Of a stretch of DNA of 64,000 nt, positions 43,915 through 54,803 are shown piece after piece. The translations under genes were made by a program, and so were the position numbers. Origin of the DNA: Isoetes taiwanensis. Lineage: Eukaryota > Streptophyta > Lycopodiopsida > Isoetales > Isoetaceae. The stretch is taken from positions 3,128,472 through 3,192,471 of the forward strand of contig JAJEKV010000077.1 of assembly GCA_021234155.1 (NCBI GenBank). The letters run 5' to 3'. Position 1 is the first letter of the stretch; the number at the start of each line of letters is the position of its first letter. The notes below the pieces were generated by a model, which did no database searches, was not told the DNA's origin, and saw nothing but the letters and a program-made list of their open reading frames with translations.

Positions 43915-45003
43915 TCCACGCTACTATATCATGCATTTACCTCCTACTAGTAGCCCACACGATGAAACGACCTTCAAATGCAATTGGACACGCTTAAAGA
44001 TTTACGCTCACAATTTGGTCTCTATGTTAATCACAAAAACAAGTAATGTGCTTCGGGAAGGGAGACGCATCTCTAACATATGATGGACAGATTATTGAGC
44101 AAGTGGGATCATACAAATGTCTAGGCCATGAAGTACATCAAATCGGAGACCATGGACCACTATAGCAGCAGCCTATAAATCATTCTATGGTATGATAAAC
44201 CAATGTAAACGGGCAAGCATATGTGCATGGCCTCTCAAAAAACAGTTGTTCGATGCATTGGTCACTTCGGTAATGCTATATGCATGTGAAATCTGGGGGC
44301 CCTCCCTTGCTAAATCCAAATGGCAAGAACTAGAAAGCATACAGAAAGCATTCATGCATATGTCTTTTGGCGGCAAACGCTCTACACCCTATGAGATTAT
44401 GCTTTTTGAAAGCGGCTGTTACCCCTTGGAAGTTTTGGCAATGCACAGAACACTGGATTTCTTGTACAAGAAAGTAGTCAATGAGACCACTTTAACACAT
44501 TCAGCAATCAAGAGCTCTATTCATCTGAGCGACAGAGGTGATAAAAGTTGGTTTAAGGAGTTAAACGCATGGCTTGGTAAACTTGGCTTCACTAGCAGAG
44601 ACTACAATAAAGAGTTCCGACAACAGGCTTTTCAAAGATTTGTCATGCAGGGCAGCAAGAAGAAAGTCACATACTACATCACAGACTTCAATCCTACCAG
44701 AGAACATATAATACAATTGTATCTGAGCCACCTTAAACTGTTTCCAAACATGATCAGGGCTGTTGCAAGGGTCCGTATGAGTTCACATCGTTTGCTAATT
44801 GAGAAAGGTAGATGGCAAGGGATCCCAAGGGAAGAGCACATGTGATCTTCCGCTGCCCAAAATACAACAACCTCAGGACACGGTTTTCCCATTTGAATTG
44901 GTGCTCAACCTTACCTGTTTTCTTTGGTTGTCCTTCAACAATTCGTGGAGTGTGTGCATTTGTGAAGGAACTCTTGGAAAGCATAGACAAGCGAGACACT
45001 ATC
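43915..45003 (+). pseudogene. LINE RT thumb and C-terminal region
   Basis: After the lost YADD box, the sequence reads VMCFGKGDASLTYDGQ and VGSYKCLGHEV. A 217-codon frame (44192-44845) follows with VMLYACEIWGP and KWQELESIQKAFMHMSFG, the same blocks as LINE-A. A frameshift near 44838 moves the end into another frame: HVIFRCPKYNNLRTRF, the usual (E)HVLF-CP-Y tail of such ORF2 proteins, ending at 45003-45006. Confidence 0.8.
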
Positions 45004-45239
45004 TAAAAAGACAATTTCACTGTGATATGCAAACATGTAATTTTGTCCCATGGCCTGCTTAGGCCCCCGCGGACGTTAATACTAATTATCTTATCTTATC
45101 TTATAATTAGAGAGATTTACTTCTATATCCAATTCGTCTAATTGTGGACCACAATGGTCCATGCCAGGGATAGGTTCTGTACGTACGAAATCTAAATTCC
45201 TGACGTATAAAGTTAAATAATACGTATTTTAAAAAAAAA

Positions 45240-45720
45240 AAACATATTTTACGTATTTTTTAGTCGCCCGCCGGAAAAAAATTTGGCAGACGCGAAACCT
45301 TATACGCTTTTGCGTAATGTCTGTGAAAAAAAACTAGCAAAAAGGCACGCCAGAGGCTTTGTAAGGAAAGGGAAAGATGGGAGTTGTTTTGTAGATTTTT
45401 TTAAGAGATAGGCATTCATCCATGGTCATGTTGTAACCCATGTGAAGTATGGAAGCTTCATAGGTGCTGATATATTGCATCTTCCTTTTTATCATATTGT
45501 AATTGTCTTCGACATTCCCTTTTTTTTAAAAAAAAAATGATAAAGAATTCTTATTTTATAAGTGAAGTATTTTTAGCACGCCAGCCTAACCAAGCGTGCA
45601 ACCCTCCTTGCAATTCTAGGCTATCCACGTCGCAGCTCCAACTCAGCAAAATTTGACGTGGCATAAGTCCTTGCCATTGGATCACCATTTTTCTAGATGA
45701 ACGGCTAAGAAAATTAGAAA
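45240..45720 (+). repeat. Dispersed repeat R1, copy 1
   Basis: Two blocks shared with 59830-60055 (same strand) and 56440-56700 (opposite strand). Block one: CAGACGCGAAACCTTA and a GAAAAA-rich segment. Block two: GCAATTCTAGGCTATCCACGT ... TTTGACGTGGCAT. I see no terminal inverted repeat. It may be a MITE or a promoter-linked repeat. Confidence 0.6.
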
Positions 45721-46950
45721 TTGACAAAAAAATAAACACAGAGATACGGAGAAGTACGCCGGTTCTTCCTACGTCGCTTGCTTGGGAGTCTCGCAGGCAG
45801 GAGAGGCAATGAACATGGTTTCGATATTATTTAGCTTTTTTCTGATTCCAGCTAAATTTATGGGTTGCCTTTTTTATTTATTGTATACACCTTCTTCTTT
45901 TGCCAATATCCAATCTATAGATCTAGATCCGGCTACATGCCTGCACCTGTAACAGGTAATTTATTTTCTTGCAAATTTTACACGCATTTAGATTCTGGTT
46001 TTCTTCCATATTCTTCTTATATATTCTTCTTATGTACTGCCGTAGTGTGAGATATTTTATGTGTAGAATCAAAATCAAGCTTCCTCGCTTTATGCTCTTC
46101 GATGGCCATCAAAATTTGTTAGGGTTATGTCGACACTGAGAATAATATGGCTGCGGATCTGCAGAAAGAAAATGACGTCTCTTGTAATTTCATCAAGTAA
46201 GACCCTTGCGTAATTTAAGCAGGAACTCGTGCTAGATATAAGAGTTCTATCAGAGACATAAATACAAAAGATCTATTCAAGCAGGAACTCGTGCTGGATA
46301 TAAGACATGCTGCATCCTGTAAAATGATGGTACCACCAGTGAGTAGTGTATATGGACAATTCGTCAAACCTTTCTCATGCATACTTTTATATAAGACATG
46401 CTTCTGGAGCTATTGCAAGTCCGATTTTCTGACACATTTTCCAGCTCATGTGCAACAAGTGGAGACTTCATCCTCTCCCTTAGAATTTTCATTACCATTT
46501 TTGCCCTCCTCAAATTCATTATTTTCAAACATTTCCTACAGTATTGCCTAACAGAAACTGCTCGTTGATCTTGTATGGCACCAGCATACAGTATGATGTC
46601 CTGGAAAAATTGTTTACCAGATCTAACATGCATTGTGAATAAACTTTGTTCACATGGAACTACTTTTTCCTTTTCTTTCTACAATTTTGTAGATGATTGC
46701 TAAGGGCTTCTTGTCTAAAAACGAAGGTGAAAAAGGTGGAATATGGCATTGCCATAAAACAACTTTATGGATCAACATTTCTGGTATATTTTCAGTTGGT
46801 TGAAGCCACCTTTCGGCCGCTTAGATGGGCCTGCTTTCTCTGAAGCCTCCTTTTTTTAGATCTAAGCCTTAAATCCAATGCATGCAGTGCGTTTACCTTG
46901 ATGGGTTTGTTGGGATTGCAGATTTAAAATCGGCCTGAAGAAATATGTTC
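45721..46950. other. Unassigned stretch with a 62-bp tandem duplication
   Basis: AAGCAGGAACTCGTGCT(A/G)GATA occurs at 46217 and 46279, the only clear structure. An upstream exon of the BCCP-like locus could lie here, but I could not identify one. Confidence 0.4.
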
Positions 46951-46971
46951 TGTAGCTTGAGAAAATCATGG

Positions 46972-48195
46972 TAGTTTTGGGTGTTCCATCAACAGTTGTG
47001 GTCAGATGTCTTAAAGTGCAGCATCCCCAGCAATTGTCAATTTTTCGTAGCACTTCTGGTGCTCGTTTCCAATGTGCATTCTACAATGCTCCTCATGTTT
47101 TGTTGTTATCATTGCTACAGCATAATCTGTGTAGATTTGCTTTTTCAAGTTGTCTTCTACGGATGTTAACTTTTAGCCTTTTACGACTGCTTTGAACTTA
47201 ATTTTCTCTTTACGCTTCGTTTTGTGATCACCATCAATTTCGAGGTTAGCACGATTCGGAACCCGCAAAGGGTCTATGCTACTAGTGAGGCCCGGCGTTC
47301 TTACTCCTAATGAGGTCGAAACTTATTTCCTTGATCTGTTTTTCGGTTGTTGCTTGACATTTTATAAGCAGCAATACTTGTCATGTTCATTTTGCAGATG
47401 ATGGCGCAAGAAAATCCGAAGTGGCTGAGCTCAATGGTCTTGCCCCTTCTTTAGCTTCTGCTTCTCCAACAGAAGCTTCTAGATTTATTTCCGGTGTTGT
47501 CGGTCTGATCAAGTAAGATTGTCAGAGATTTTACATTTTAAATATTACCAGAAAGTAATGCTTCAAAGTTTGTCCACTCTGAGACTTGTTGGTTCAAAAA
47601 GACATTGTTGAGCCGAACTAAAGCATAAGGACTATGAAGTATCAATCAGAAGGCAAGAGGCCTTTCCTACGCCTCATCCTCAAAGCTTTTCTGGACCTCA
47701 TGTTATGGCTCATACAATCTATCCATACCCAGCATTTCAATCAATGCCTGCTCAAGTCCAGCCAGTTCCTGCTTCTCCTTCTACCATTGCCACTACAATT
47801 GAGGATGCACTGCCATCTTTGCCTCCACCTCCTTACACTTTTGTAAATGATTTCCCGCCAATGCTTCCACCAATGGCGGGGAACCTTTACGAGGAGTTCG
47901 GGACTGGAGAGCCTCCATTTGTGAAGTTAATGACTCATTCCTTTTATTAAGATGTTTTCACTGCATCTGTGGTATGCCTCAATTTTTCTTCTCCCCATAA
48001 TACTGTAAAATTAGATAGTGCCTTTACTTTTCAAACATATCCTTGGATTATGCCATTCCTTGTGAAGTGCAAAACTAAATCATCTTTTGAATTCACATTC
48101 AACTTTTCCTCTTCTTTAGTTACGTTTCTTAACCTTGGCTTTGTTCCCTTTTTCAGGTTGGAGACAAAATTCAGAAAGGCAGGGTCGTGGACTTA
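46972..48195 (+). pseudogene. Plastid biotin carboxyl carrier protein (BCCP)-like gene fragment
   Basis: Gene pieces separated by introns. A possible transit-peptide exon starts with ATG at 46968 (MVVLGVPSTVVVRC). An exon at about 47399-47513 reads GLAPSLASASPTEASRFISG, then VVGLIK before a GTAAG donor, matching the BCCP helix that precedes the linker. The next exon (about 47570-47925) reads LVGSKDIVE, KHKDYEVSIRRQEA, a P/S-rich linker, and PPMAGNLYEEFGTGEPPFVK, the start of the biotinyl domain; then VGDKIQKG near 48158-48180. Two single-base changes break the frame (extra A near 47598; a missing base near 47617). The biotinylated Lys motif (MKM) is absent, as sequence diverges after QKG. In a live gene BCCP carries biotin for plastid acetyl-CoA carboxylase; this copy is a pseudogene. 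Confidence 0.7.
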
Positions 48196-49868
48196 ACTCT
48201 GCGTATTGCAAATAAAAGTTTTTCATGCATAGATTTTACACTGCCGTGAAAAGTGTCATCTCTTCTCTTCTAATTGATTTTGATGTGACAGTTTTAAAAG
48301 CATTGGAGTGTCAATATTACATTATCTCTTCGTTTTACGTTTTTGAAGGAAGTTCATGGACAAATATTTTGCTTAACCTTTCAAGTATCACGGTACCTAT
48401 ATTACGCAAAATGCTCATGTGTAGGACACCAATCCCATGTGCAATCCCTAATGTGCATCGTTAGCAATTCTATCATAGCTACATTAAGCCCTAGATCTCT
48501 GGTGTTTTTTTTAAAGCTATAATATAAATTGCATTTCGATTAAGCATAGTCAATCTTACACTCTACAAATCTATAGACAATTTAATTTGGTGTCCCTATT
48601 GTCTTGTCCTATGCAATGACCGCCAACAAGTCTAAAAGGCGTAATGATCGAGAACAGCCCTCATTGTTGTCCGAAAAGCATTTTTGCCAAGCCTATTATA
48701 TGTTATGTTATCAAGGGTAAGGACATGTCCACCGCACTCTTGTCTTGCAAATGCAGATCCCACATCACGAGCCAAGATGCGGATCTTAGAAATTTGGCAT
48801 TTATTTGAGCAACTACAAAATTATCGTAATCTCTTTTTACAAAAGAATAATAGGTTCGACCGCGGGGCTTAAAAGCCACTCTTTCTAATTCTGTTTTCTA
48901 TATCTGATACCTTGCATGTTCTTCATATGTTTCTTTGCTGCTTTGCTTTTCAAATAGCAAAAGGTAGATTGGCCACTAAGCTATGGTATTGCATTATAGG
49001 CTAGAAAAAATATCCAAACTATTCATTGAATATTATTTCTTTTTTCTTTTACAAAGATATTAGTGACATGTCATTTCATGGCATTTGTGCAAGTTTTAGT
49101 TATTGAGAGGAACTTTTAAGGCCACCAACAAGATCACCCAACCGGTGAAAATTCAATCAGATTTGTTCTACATCCTTGCGAACACCAAAGTTGTGCCCTT
49201 GCTGAGGTCTTTTTGCATGTCAACTTTTCTTTCTTTGACTAGCAAATTTATTACATACATCTATTATACCAAAATTTGTGCAAAATGTTGAATTTAACGT
49301 TGTGCATTTTCCTCCTACCATGGAGGTAAGAATCTCTTTGTTCTAGCAAGTTGAAATTGTCACCTCTTCTAGACTTAATAGAGAATAGGACCTCTTCTAG
49401 GCAGGCGTGTGAATTAAGAAAAAGAGTTGTTCGTAGCTTTCTTCAACGAACCATTCCTTAACTGTAGAACATTTCTATCGAAACTCAAATCACTATAGCC
49501 TAATGGGACGTTGAGGCTCAGAATACTTGGCCGAGTGATAGGTTCATTGGAGAGTGTGCACCTTATCTTACGTTTCTAAAATTTGCAATGTCATTTCCTC
49601 TAGATCATTATAGATGAGAAAAACTGTCTATCTTGCTAGGCCTTTCATAGTTTTTAGCTTGATCTTGCTCGGCCACAGCCTCTGGCGTGCTTTTTTGCTA
49701 GTTTTTCTTAGGCCGTGGTGTTGGCAATATTATGAAATAGCAAGATATTGAGTGTGATCTATAAAGTTGGGATTGTTTCATTTATAGAGAAAAAGCAGTC
49801 ATGGACTTTTGTAGACCTAAGTACCAACTTATTTTGAAGTTTGAGATTGTTATATGTAATTTTTTATT
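48196..49868. other. Unassigned AT-rich stretch
   Basis: No gene, element end or strong repeat recognised between the BCCP-like remnant and the CACTA-like motif. Confidence 0.4.
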
Positions 49869-49908
49869 TACTACAAGAAATTTATCGCGGCGGCCAAGGC
49901 CGCCGCGA
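49869..49908 (+). repeat. CACTA-like end motif with perfect GC palindrome
   Basis: TACTACAAGAAATTTA is followed by TCGCGGCGGCC-AA-GGCCGCCGCGA (49885-49908), a perfect 11-bp inverted repeat. CACTACAAGAAA is the usual plant CACTA (EnSpm) terminus; here the first base is T. A related, diverged motif in the same orientation is at 63460-63487. No inverted partner was seen, so a complete element is not shown. Confidence 0.5.
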
Positions 49909-50735
49909 ACATTTCTCTTTTTCAAAACTGTGCAGTTGGACCCCAGTTAACGTCCAACATTCTCTTCTGCAATGGCCAAGTGATTCTAGATTGATGTGAA
50001 GCAACTTCGTAAGATCTTACATTCTAACTCTAATTTAGAAATTACAAAGTACAATATTTAGCCTAGTCTTTTAAAAAGTTGGTCAATACTTTTTTTGTTA
50101 TTGAAGGTTCATGTGTTCACGCACATCAAACATCAAGTAGAATTATCAATTTGCGTAATCAAGATGCCTCATCATCACTAGAATGATATTTTTCGCGAAT
50201 AATATAAATTACTGAAATAAATCCAAAAGGAACTCCAATACAAAGATCTCTCGACACAAAAGGTCCGGTGAGTTACTAAAGGCGCTCATCCACCATCCAT
50301 AAAAATCATCTAGATTTAGCTCAATAATGTAGTCTTTTCATCCGCGCCATCTCTCGCAAATCAAAATATAATTGCAAATCAACTCAAACGTTAGCTACAA
50401 TTTCACACAACGATAGAATCCACATCACGATTACGCCAAGATTAAGGATGAAAGAAAAATGCTAGTTTCATATTAAACAATCCAAGCTTTAGCAATGTAA
50501 CAAAATGGGAGAATATTTACCTTGCATGCAATTAGTGAAGCGAAGAGAAGCGCTCACAATAGCTCTTCAAGTGCTCTCAATGTCGAGAGACAATAAGAAG
50601 GCCTTCTATTTATAAGATGGAGTTTTGTTGGATGATCGACACACATGACTAATCTAGGGCTATATTTATGCCAAGTGCCTATATCACAACTCGCATGTAA
50701 TCATTAATATCATTCGATATATTTCATATCCATAA
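49909..50735. other. Unassigned stretch after the CACTA-like motif
   Basis: AT-rich with no recognised coding sequence. It may be the subterminal region of a CACTA-like element, by position only. Confidence 0.3.
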
Positions 50736-50794
50736 TTATCCTAAAATGGATATCATTAAAGATTCTATGGGATTGATATCTTCTAACAAATTTG

Positions 50795-51500
50795 CCAATG
50801 GCGCAATAAATGCAAAGTGCACATGTCGGGCTTTGATAATTCGCAATAAATGCAAAGCCGATAATGGCCGCAATAAATGCAAAGTGCACACATGTCGCGC
50901 TTTGATAATTTGCAATAAATGCAAAGCGTATTAATGGTCGCTAATAAATGCAAAGTGCACACATGTCGTTTTTGATAATTCGCAATAAATGCAAAAGCGT
51001 ATTAATGGCGCAATAAATGCAAAAGCGTGATTAATGGCCGCAATAAATGCAATGGGTATTAATAGCCGCAATAAATGCAAAGTGCACACATATCGTGCTT
51101 TGATAATTCAATTAAAAATGCAAAAGCGTGATAATGGCGCAATAAATGCAAAGCGTGATTAATGGCCATAATAAATGCAAAAAAGGTATTAATGACCATA
51201 ATAAATGCAAAGCGTATTAATGGCCGCAATAAATGCAAAAGGTATTAATGGCCATAATAAATGCAAAGTGCACACATGTCGTGCTTTGATAATTCGCAAT
51301 AAATTCAAAGCGTATTAATGGCCACAATAAATGCAAAGTGTATTAATGGCCGCAATAAATGGCCGCAAAGTGTATTAATGGCCGCCATAAATGCGATGAA
51401 TGCAACGTGTCATTCTATGGTAATGCTCATATCTTCCTCGCCATAAATGCTCATAAATGCCTCAAATCTGAAATTAATGCCATAAATGCCTCAATGCAAC
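50795..51500. repeat. AATAAATGCAAAG minisatellite
   Basis: More than 20 copies of (C/A)GCAATAAATGCAAAG, spaced by GTGCACACATGTCG-CTTTGATAATT or CGTATTAATGGCC. Two interleaved unit types make a higher-order pattern on the left (about 50800-51120) that degenerates into short units on the right (to about 51500). It has no coding potential. Confidence 0.9.
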
Positions 51501-52380
51501 GTGTCATGCCAATATAATTTGTAAGGAAGATATTAGACGCGAGCAGAAAAATGTAACTGCTTTATAATAGGAAGGATAACCATGCCTTTTATCCTTGTTT
51601 GAAGTCATAGTTGCTTGATACAAGGTTTCCAATAAACGTTACTAGGCCTATTCTCTAGTAGCTAATCTAATTTTTCATATACACATTAGATGGCAATTTA
51701 CACCAGATTTTTAAGTGATTTAACATGCTACCCAATATGTTTCAATGCTAAAATTATAAATTGCTAACTAAAATGTGTGGGTGTCTGCAGTGAGGAGATA
51801 TTGCTTCACTAGTCCACATGCATAGTAAACATGAGAAGTTATGGAAGCCAATTGCCAGGTATTGTTATTAGCCAAGAAAAAAATGTTGACATTCAACTCT
51901 TTTGTGTAATTCTTAAATAGCTTGAACTTGCGTTTATTAAAGATGCAATGATGATGTGACACATGCCCAATGCTTCAAAGGCTTTCTTTGGGGACCTGGG
52001 TGGAGATATAGTTAATCAACACATTGACAAGTGCCTCTTGCAGGTGACTTCGGCATAAACCACAGTTTTGGTCTATCTTAAGGTTGTGAGCTTTCTGCAG
52101 TTACAATGCTCATAAAGCTGCAAGTTTTGGAAATGTAAACAGAACCAATATTATATTAAATGGCCGGATTTTATATTAAATGGAAACGTAAAGGGAAAGT
52201 TTCCCTTTAATATAAAAATCGGCTTTGCTTCTCCTTGCTTGTAGAAAGCTTTTGAGAGGAGAGAAATGCCCTATTGCATAATTATCTAGCTTGCTTTTTG
52301 TGTATCTTCCGTCCCCGTGGGGCAAGGGAATGTTCCATGGGTTTAATGTTGCAGGAAACTTTGTTCAAGCAAGCATAAGA
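51501..52380. other. Unassigned stretch with an imperfect long hairpin
   Basis: Apart from the hairpin at 52164-52222, no features were recognised. Confidence 0.35.
52164..52222. repeat. Imperfect inverted repeat, 24-bp arms
   Basis: Left arm CCGGATTTTATATTAAATGG plus AAAC and right arm GTTTCCCTTTAATATAAAAA plus TCGG pair with two or three mismatches around an 11-base loop. A short MITE remnant or a transcript hairpin are both possible. Confidence 0.7.
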
Positions 52381-52745
52381 ATAGAATAGAATAGAATAGT
52401 TTTTAACGTCCACACATACAATGGACCCATACAATGGGCTAGTACAATCATTACTACTAGGATTAAAACCCCTCGCGAAAGGTTTTCAAGGGAAAACCTT
52501 TTGCGGTAATGATGATACTAGACAAAGCGAGATAATGACTACCGAGGGCTCGGAATTGCGGGCGTTTATCTAGAACCTCAAAAGCGGGGCAACTTCGGGA
52601 AGAGTATGGCTTTCATCTTCAATAACACAGAATCGGCAATGCACATAGCCTCGCTTCTTTGGCAATTCGCGCGGCCTCCCCATCTACTGTCTCAATCCGT
52701 AGCAATTTGTGGGACCCCGTAGCGAATTGATGCAATAGCTACAAG
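52381..52745 (-). mobile_element. 5'-truncated LINE 3' end, minus strand, (ATTCT)n tail
   Basis: On the minus strand a frame near 52680-52590 reads YVHCRFCVIEDESHTL, the CxxC...EDExH tail seen in LINE-A. It is followed by a 3' UTR ending CCATTGTATGTGTGGACGTTAAAAAC and (TATTC)n (52381-52399). About 365 bp of the element remain. Confidence 0.75.
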
Positions 52746-53570
52746 CTTGTTCCCCGGACAATGAAGCAAGCAAATAAGCAAATAAGCAAATAAGGTATCT
52801 AGGAGAAACGAAAAAATTCATTTAAGGCATCATGTTACGCTTAAATTTAATAAATAATAAAACTACAAATAAAAAGGAAAAGGGACATACAATCCAAACG
52901 GAATAAAAGGGCTAATCAAAGTCTAGAATTATATGTACGAGCAACTTGTAGAATACCAACCCACCATTAAAGATGTAGCTCGTTTATTAAATTTTAACGT
53001 GTGGTTGGCTACATGATAGGACCTTGCATATCAAGGAAGTGATTATTCTGAATTTGGACAATCTGATCTGACACTACAATTTTCCATTGTGCAAGTCATT
53101 ACTTGGAAATGTATTCCTGCCTAGAAGAAACCAAAAAATAAAATTAAATCAAAGAAGTAAATTCACCGTGTTTTACATTGCACTTAAAAACACAAGTGAC
53201 TTCTCAAATTAGTTCAAAACATAAAATTAGATTTTAAGTGACTCCTTAATTAGATTTGTTTGTTATTTCTGTGGACAATAACGTGGATCATCTTCCTACC
53301 AATGCTGTTTCGTTAATCTTCCTTTTGAGAAGAGTAAGTTTAACACGTATATATAAGCATATGCCATGCAGAAGTTGGATCGTTCTCGTGCTGTTGCTCT
53401 TAACTCTTCTTTATCTCTGATTTTTTTTAACACTTTTAACATCTTTCCTAGCAGCTAGTCTTGTCTTGTAAATAAAGGATAAAAGATGTTAATAACGAGC
53501 CTTAGAAGCACTAGATTATCAACAAAACCAATTGCATGCAAAGTTTCTGCTCTTGGGCTCAAATAGACCA
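52746..53570. other. Unassigned AT-rich stretch
   Basis: A short AAATAAGC direct repeat lies at 52770-52795. No gene was recognised. Confidence 0.4.
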
Positions 53571-53999
53571 TCATAAACAAAAGTTTGCACGCAAATCCCT
53601 GATCTTCTTATGCGTACATGAGATTGACCCCAAAGCTACATTCATAATACCACAATGGGGAACAGATAGAATAGAAAAGGTATCATTTTGAATTATTTTT
53701 GCTGCAGGGGACAAATCAATTTGTCTGTTGAGTCCAAGAATAGAAAAGAATATGGATGACCTAAAACAACTAAGGTCAATTAAAAGTATTAGAACTACCA
53801 CCTCTTTAAAACTTCCAGATTGTGTCTTGTCATAAAATGGACGCTTCATATAGCAAGATGTATGTTATGACATCAATACTCCATACATCGATTCAGCCCC
53901 GATCTCCTTTTCAAAAAACTTTGAGAAACATAATATGCACCGCCAACAATATCACAAAACCGCTTGCCTACAAATAATTGAGAAACCATTGTTAGATAC

Positions 54000-54770
54000 T
54001 TTTCAAGGAATCAAACAAGATTACACACTAAGGCTAATTGACGAGATATGGGGGCCCTTTCTCCACTATTCATAGTGAACAAGATGTACCAAATTTTAGA
54101 CATTCGATTGTTTGCACATTCCTTTGCATACAAAACAGGCTTCTCATAATACAAGTTAATCGTTTTCAAATCTTTGCCTCCGGATAACAACAAGACCAAG
54201 AATTGTATCTACGAAATAATGCTGCCGCCGGGCGTGATGGCAACTTACAATCGTTAGTGAATCTCATCCTAGACATTTGAATTGAATCTCGTAAAGTACC
54301 CGTAAATGTTGTTGTCTATTTTGATATCCTCCCGGCTATGCTTTACTTAGTGACAATCACACAGGGCAACATCCGCCTTGAAGTTGAGAATTGCCTATGC
54401 CACTATCTTTCGCTTATAGGGTAGATCTACCTACCCATGTAAGAGTTTTCCCATTTTACATCGGTCCTATACCAAAGAAGAGGAAAAGGAAGGGCACTTA
54501 ACCCGGCCTTATAAAATCGGATAGACCAAAGTCGGTTGCTATAAGTCGTGAGAGTCGGATCCTGTAACTTGAAAAGGAAGTTCTACAAAAGCACAAAGAA
54601 AGGGCAAGGATGCAGCTAAAGTCCACCAACATCAAAATAGGACTTTACATTACCTCTGGCTTTAGATCACGATATACCACACTATTAAGATGGCAGCGAG
54701 CAACAACCGTTAACATTTTCCTGACAATGATTGCAGCATCTCTCTCACTATAACGAATGCTTCAGAATTG
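54000..54770 (-). pseudogene. Calcium-dependent protein kinase (CDPK/CRK) fragment
   Basis: On the minus strand, from right to left: SERDAAII and MLTVVARCHLNSVVYRDLKPE (54745-54653), the catalytic loop with HRD changed to YRD. A clean intron follows (54652-54583: GTAATG donor, TTTGTAG acceptor), then NFLFK (54582-54568) and ATDFGLSDFIRPG (54540-54502), the DFG metal-binding motif, in a shifted frame. Farther on are SGIF-like and PEAKDLK (near 54180-54160) traces. The sequence and the intron right after KPE are typical of plant CDPK or CDPK-related kinases. The Ca-binding EF-hands and the N-lobe were not found. Frameshifts and the lost His of HRD make it a pseudogene. Confidence 0.7.
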
Positions 54771-54803
54771 CAGCATCCCTCTCACTAGAACGAATGCTTC
54801 TAT
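54733..54803. repeat. 37-bp tandem duplication in the CDPK fragment
   Basis: GCAGCATCTCTCTCACTATA ... GAATGCTTC at 54733 recurs at 54770 (GCAGCATCCCTCTCACTAGA ... GAATGCTTC). It covers the kinase SERDAA codons and shifts the exon's upstream part. Confidence 0.85.

Larger units (their letters stand above)
42890..45104 (+). mobile_element. 5'-truncated LINE with (TTATC)n tail
   Basis: It begins in the linker (KAYRRLVRSKKRLW, QQPKRFWRAL) and runs through RT, thumb and C-terminal region to a 3' UTR ending CCATGGCCTGC ... GGCCCCCGCGGACGTTAA (to 45079) and (TTATC)n (about 45087-45104). It is AT-richer than LINE-A but clearly related: GFRPKYSTLDHLLTLQAL, CPLSPTLFGLYVDQLE. Lack of the endonuclease indicates 5' truncation on insertion. 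Confidence 0.88.

Noticed and set aside
50795-51500. CRISPR-like array
   Set aside because: Repeat units are short and variable, spacers are themselves repeated, and the context is a plant nuclear genome; an ordinary minisatellite.
53571-53849. 92-codon minus-strand frame as part of the CDPK fragment
   Set aside because: It lies on the right strand and side but shows no kinase or EF-hand motif; not included in the pseudogene span.
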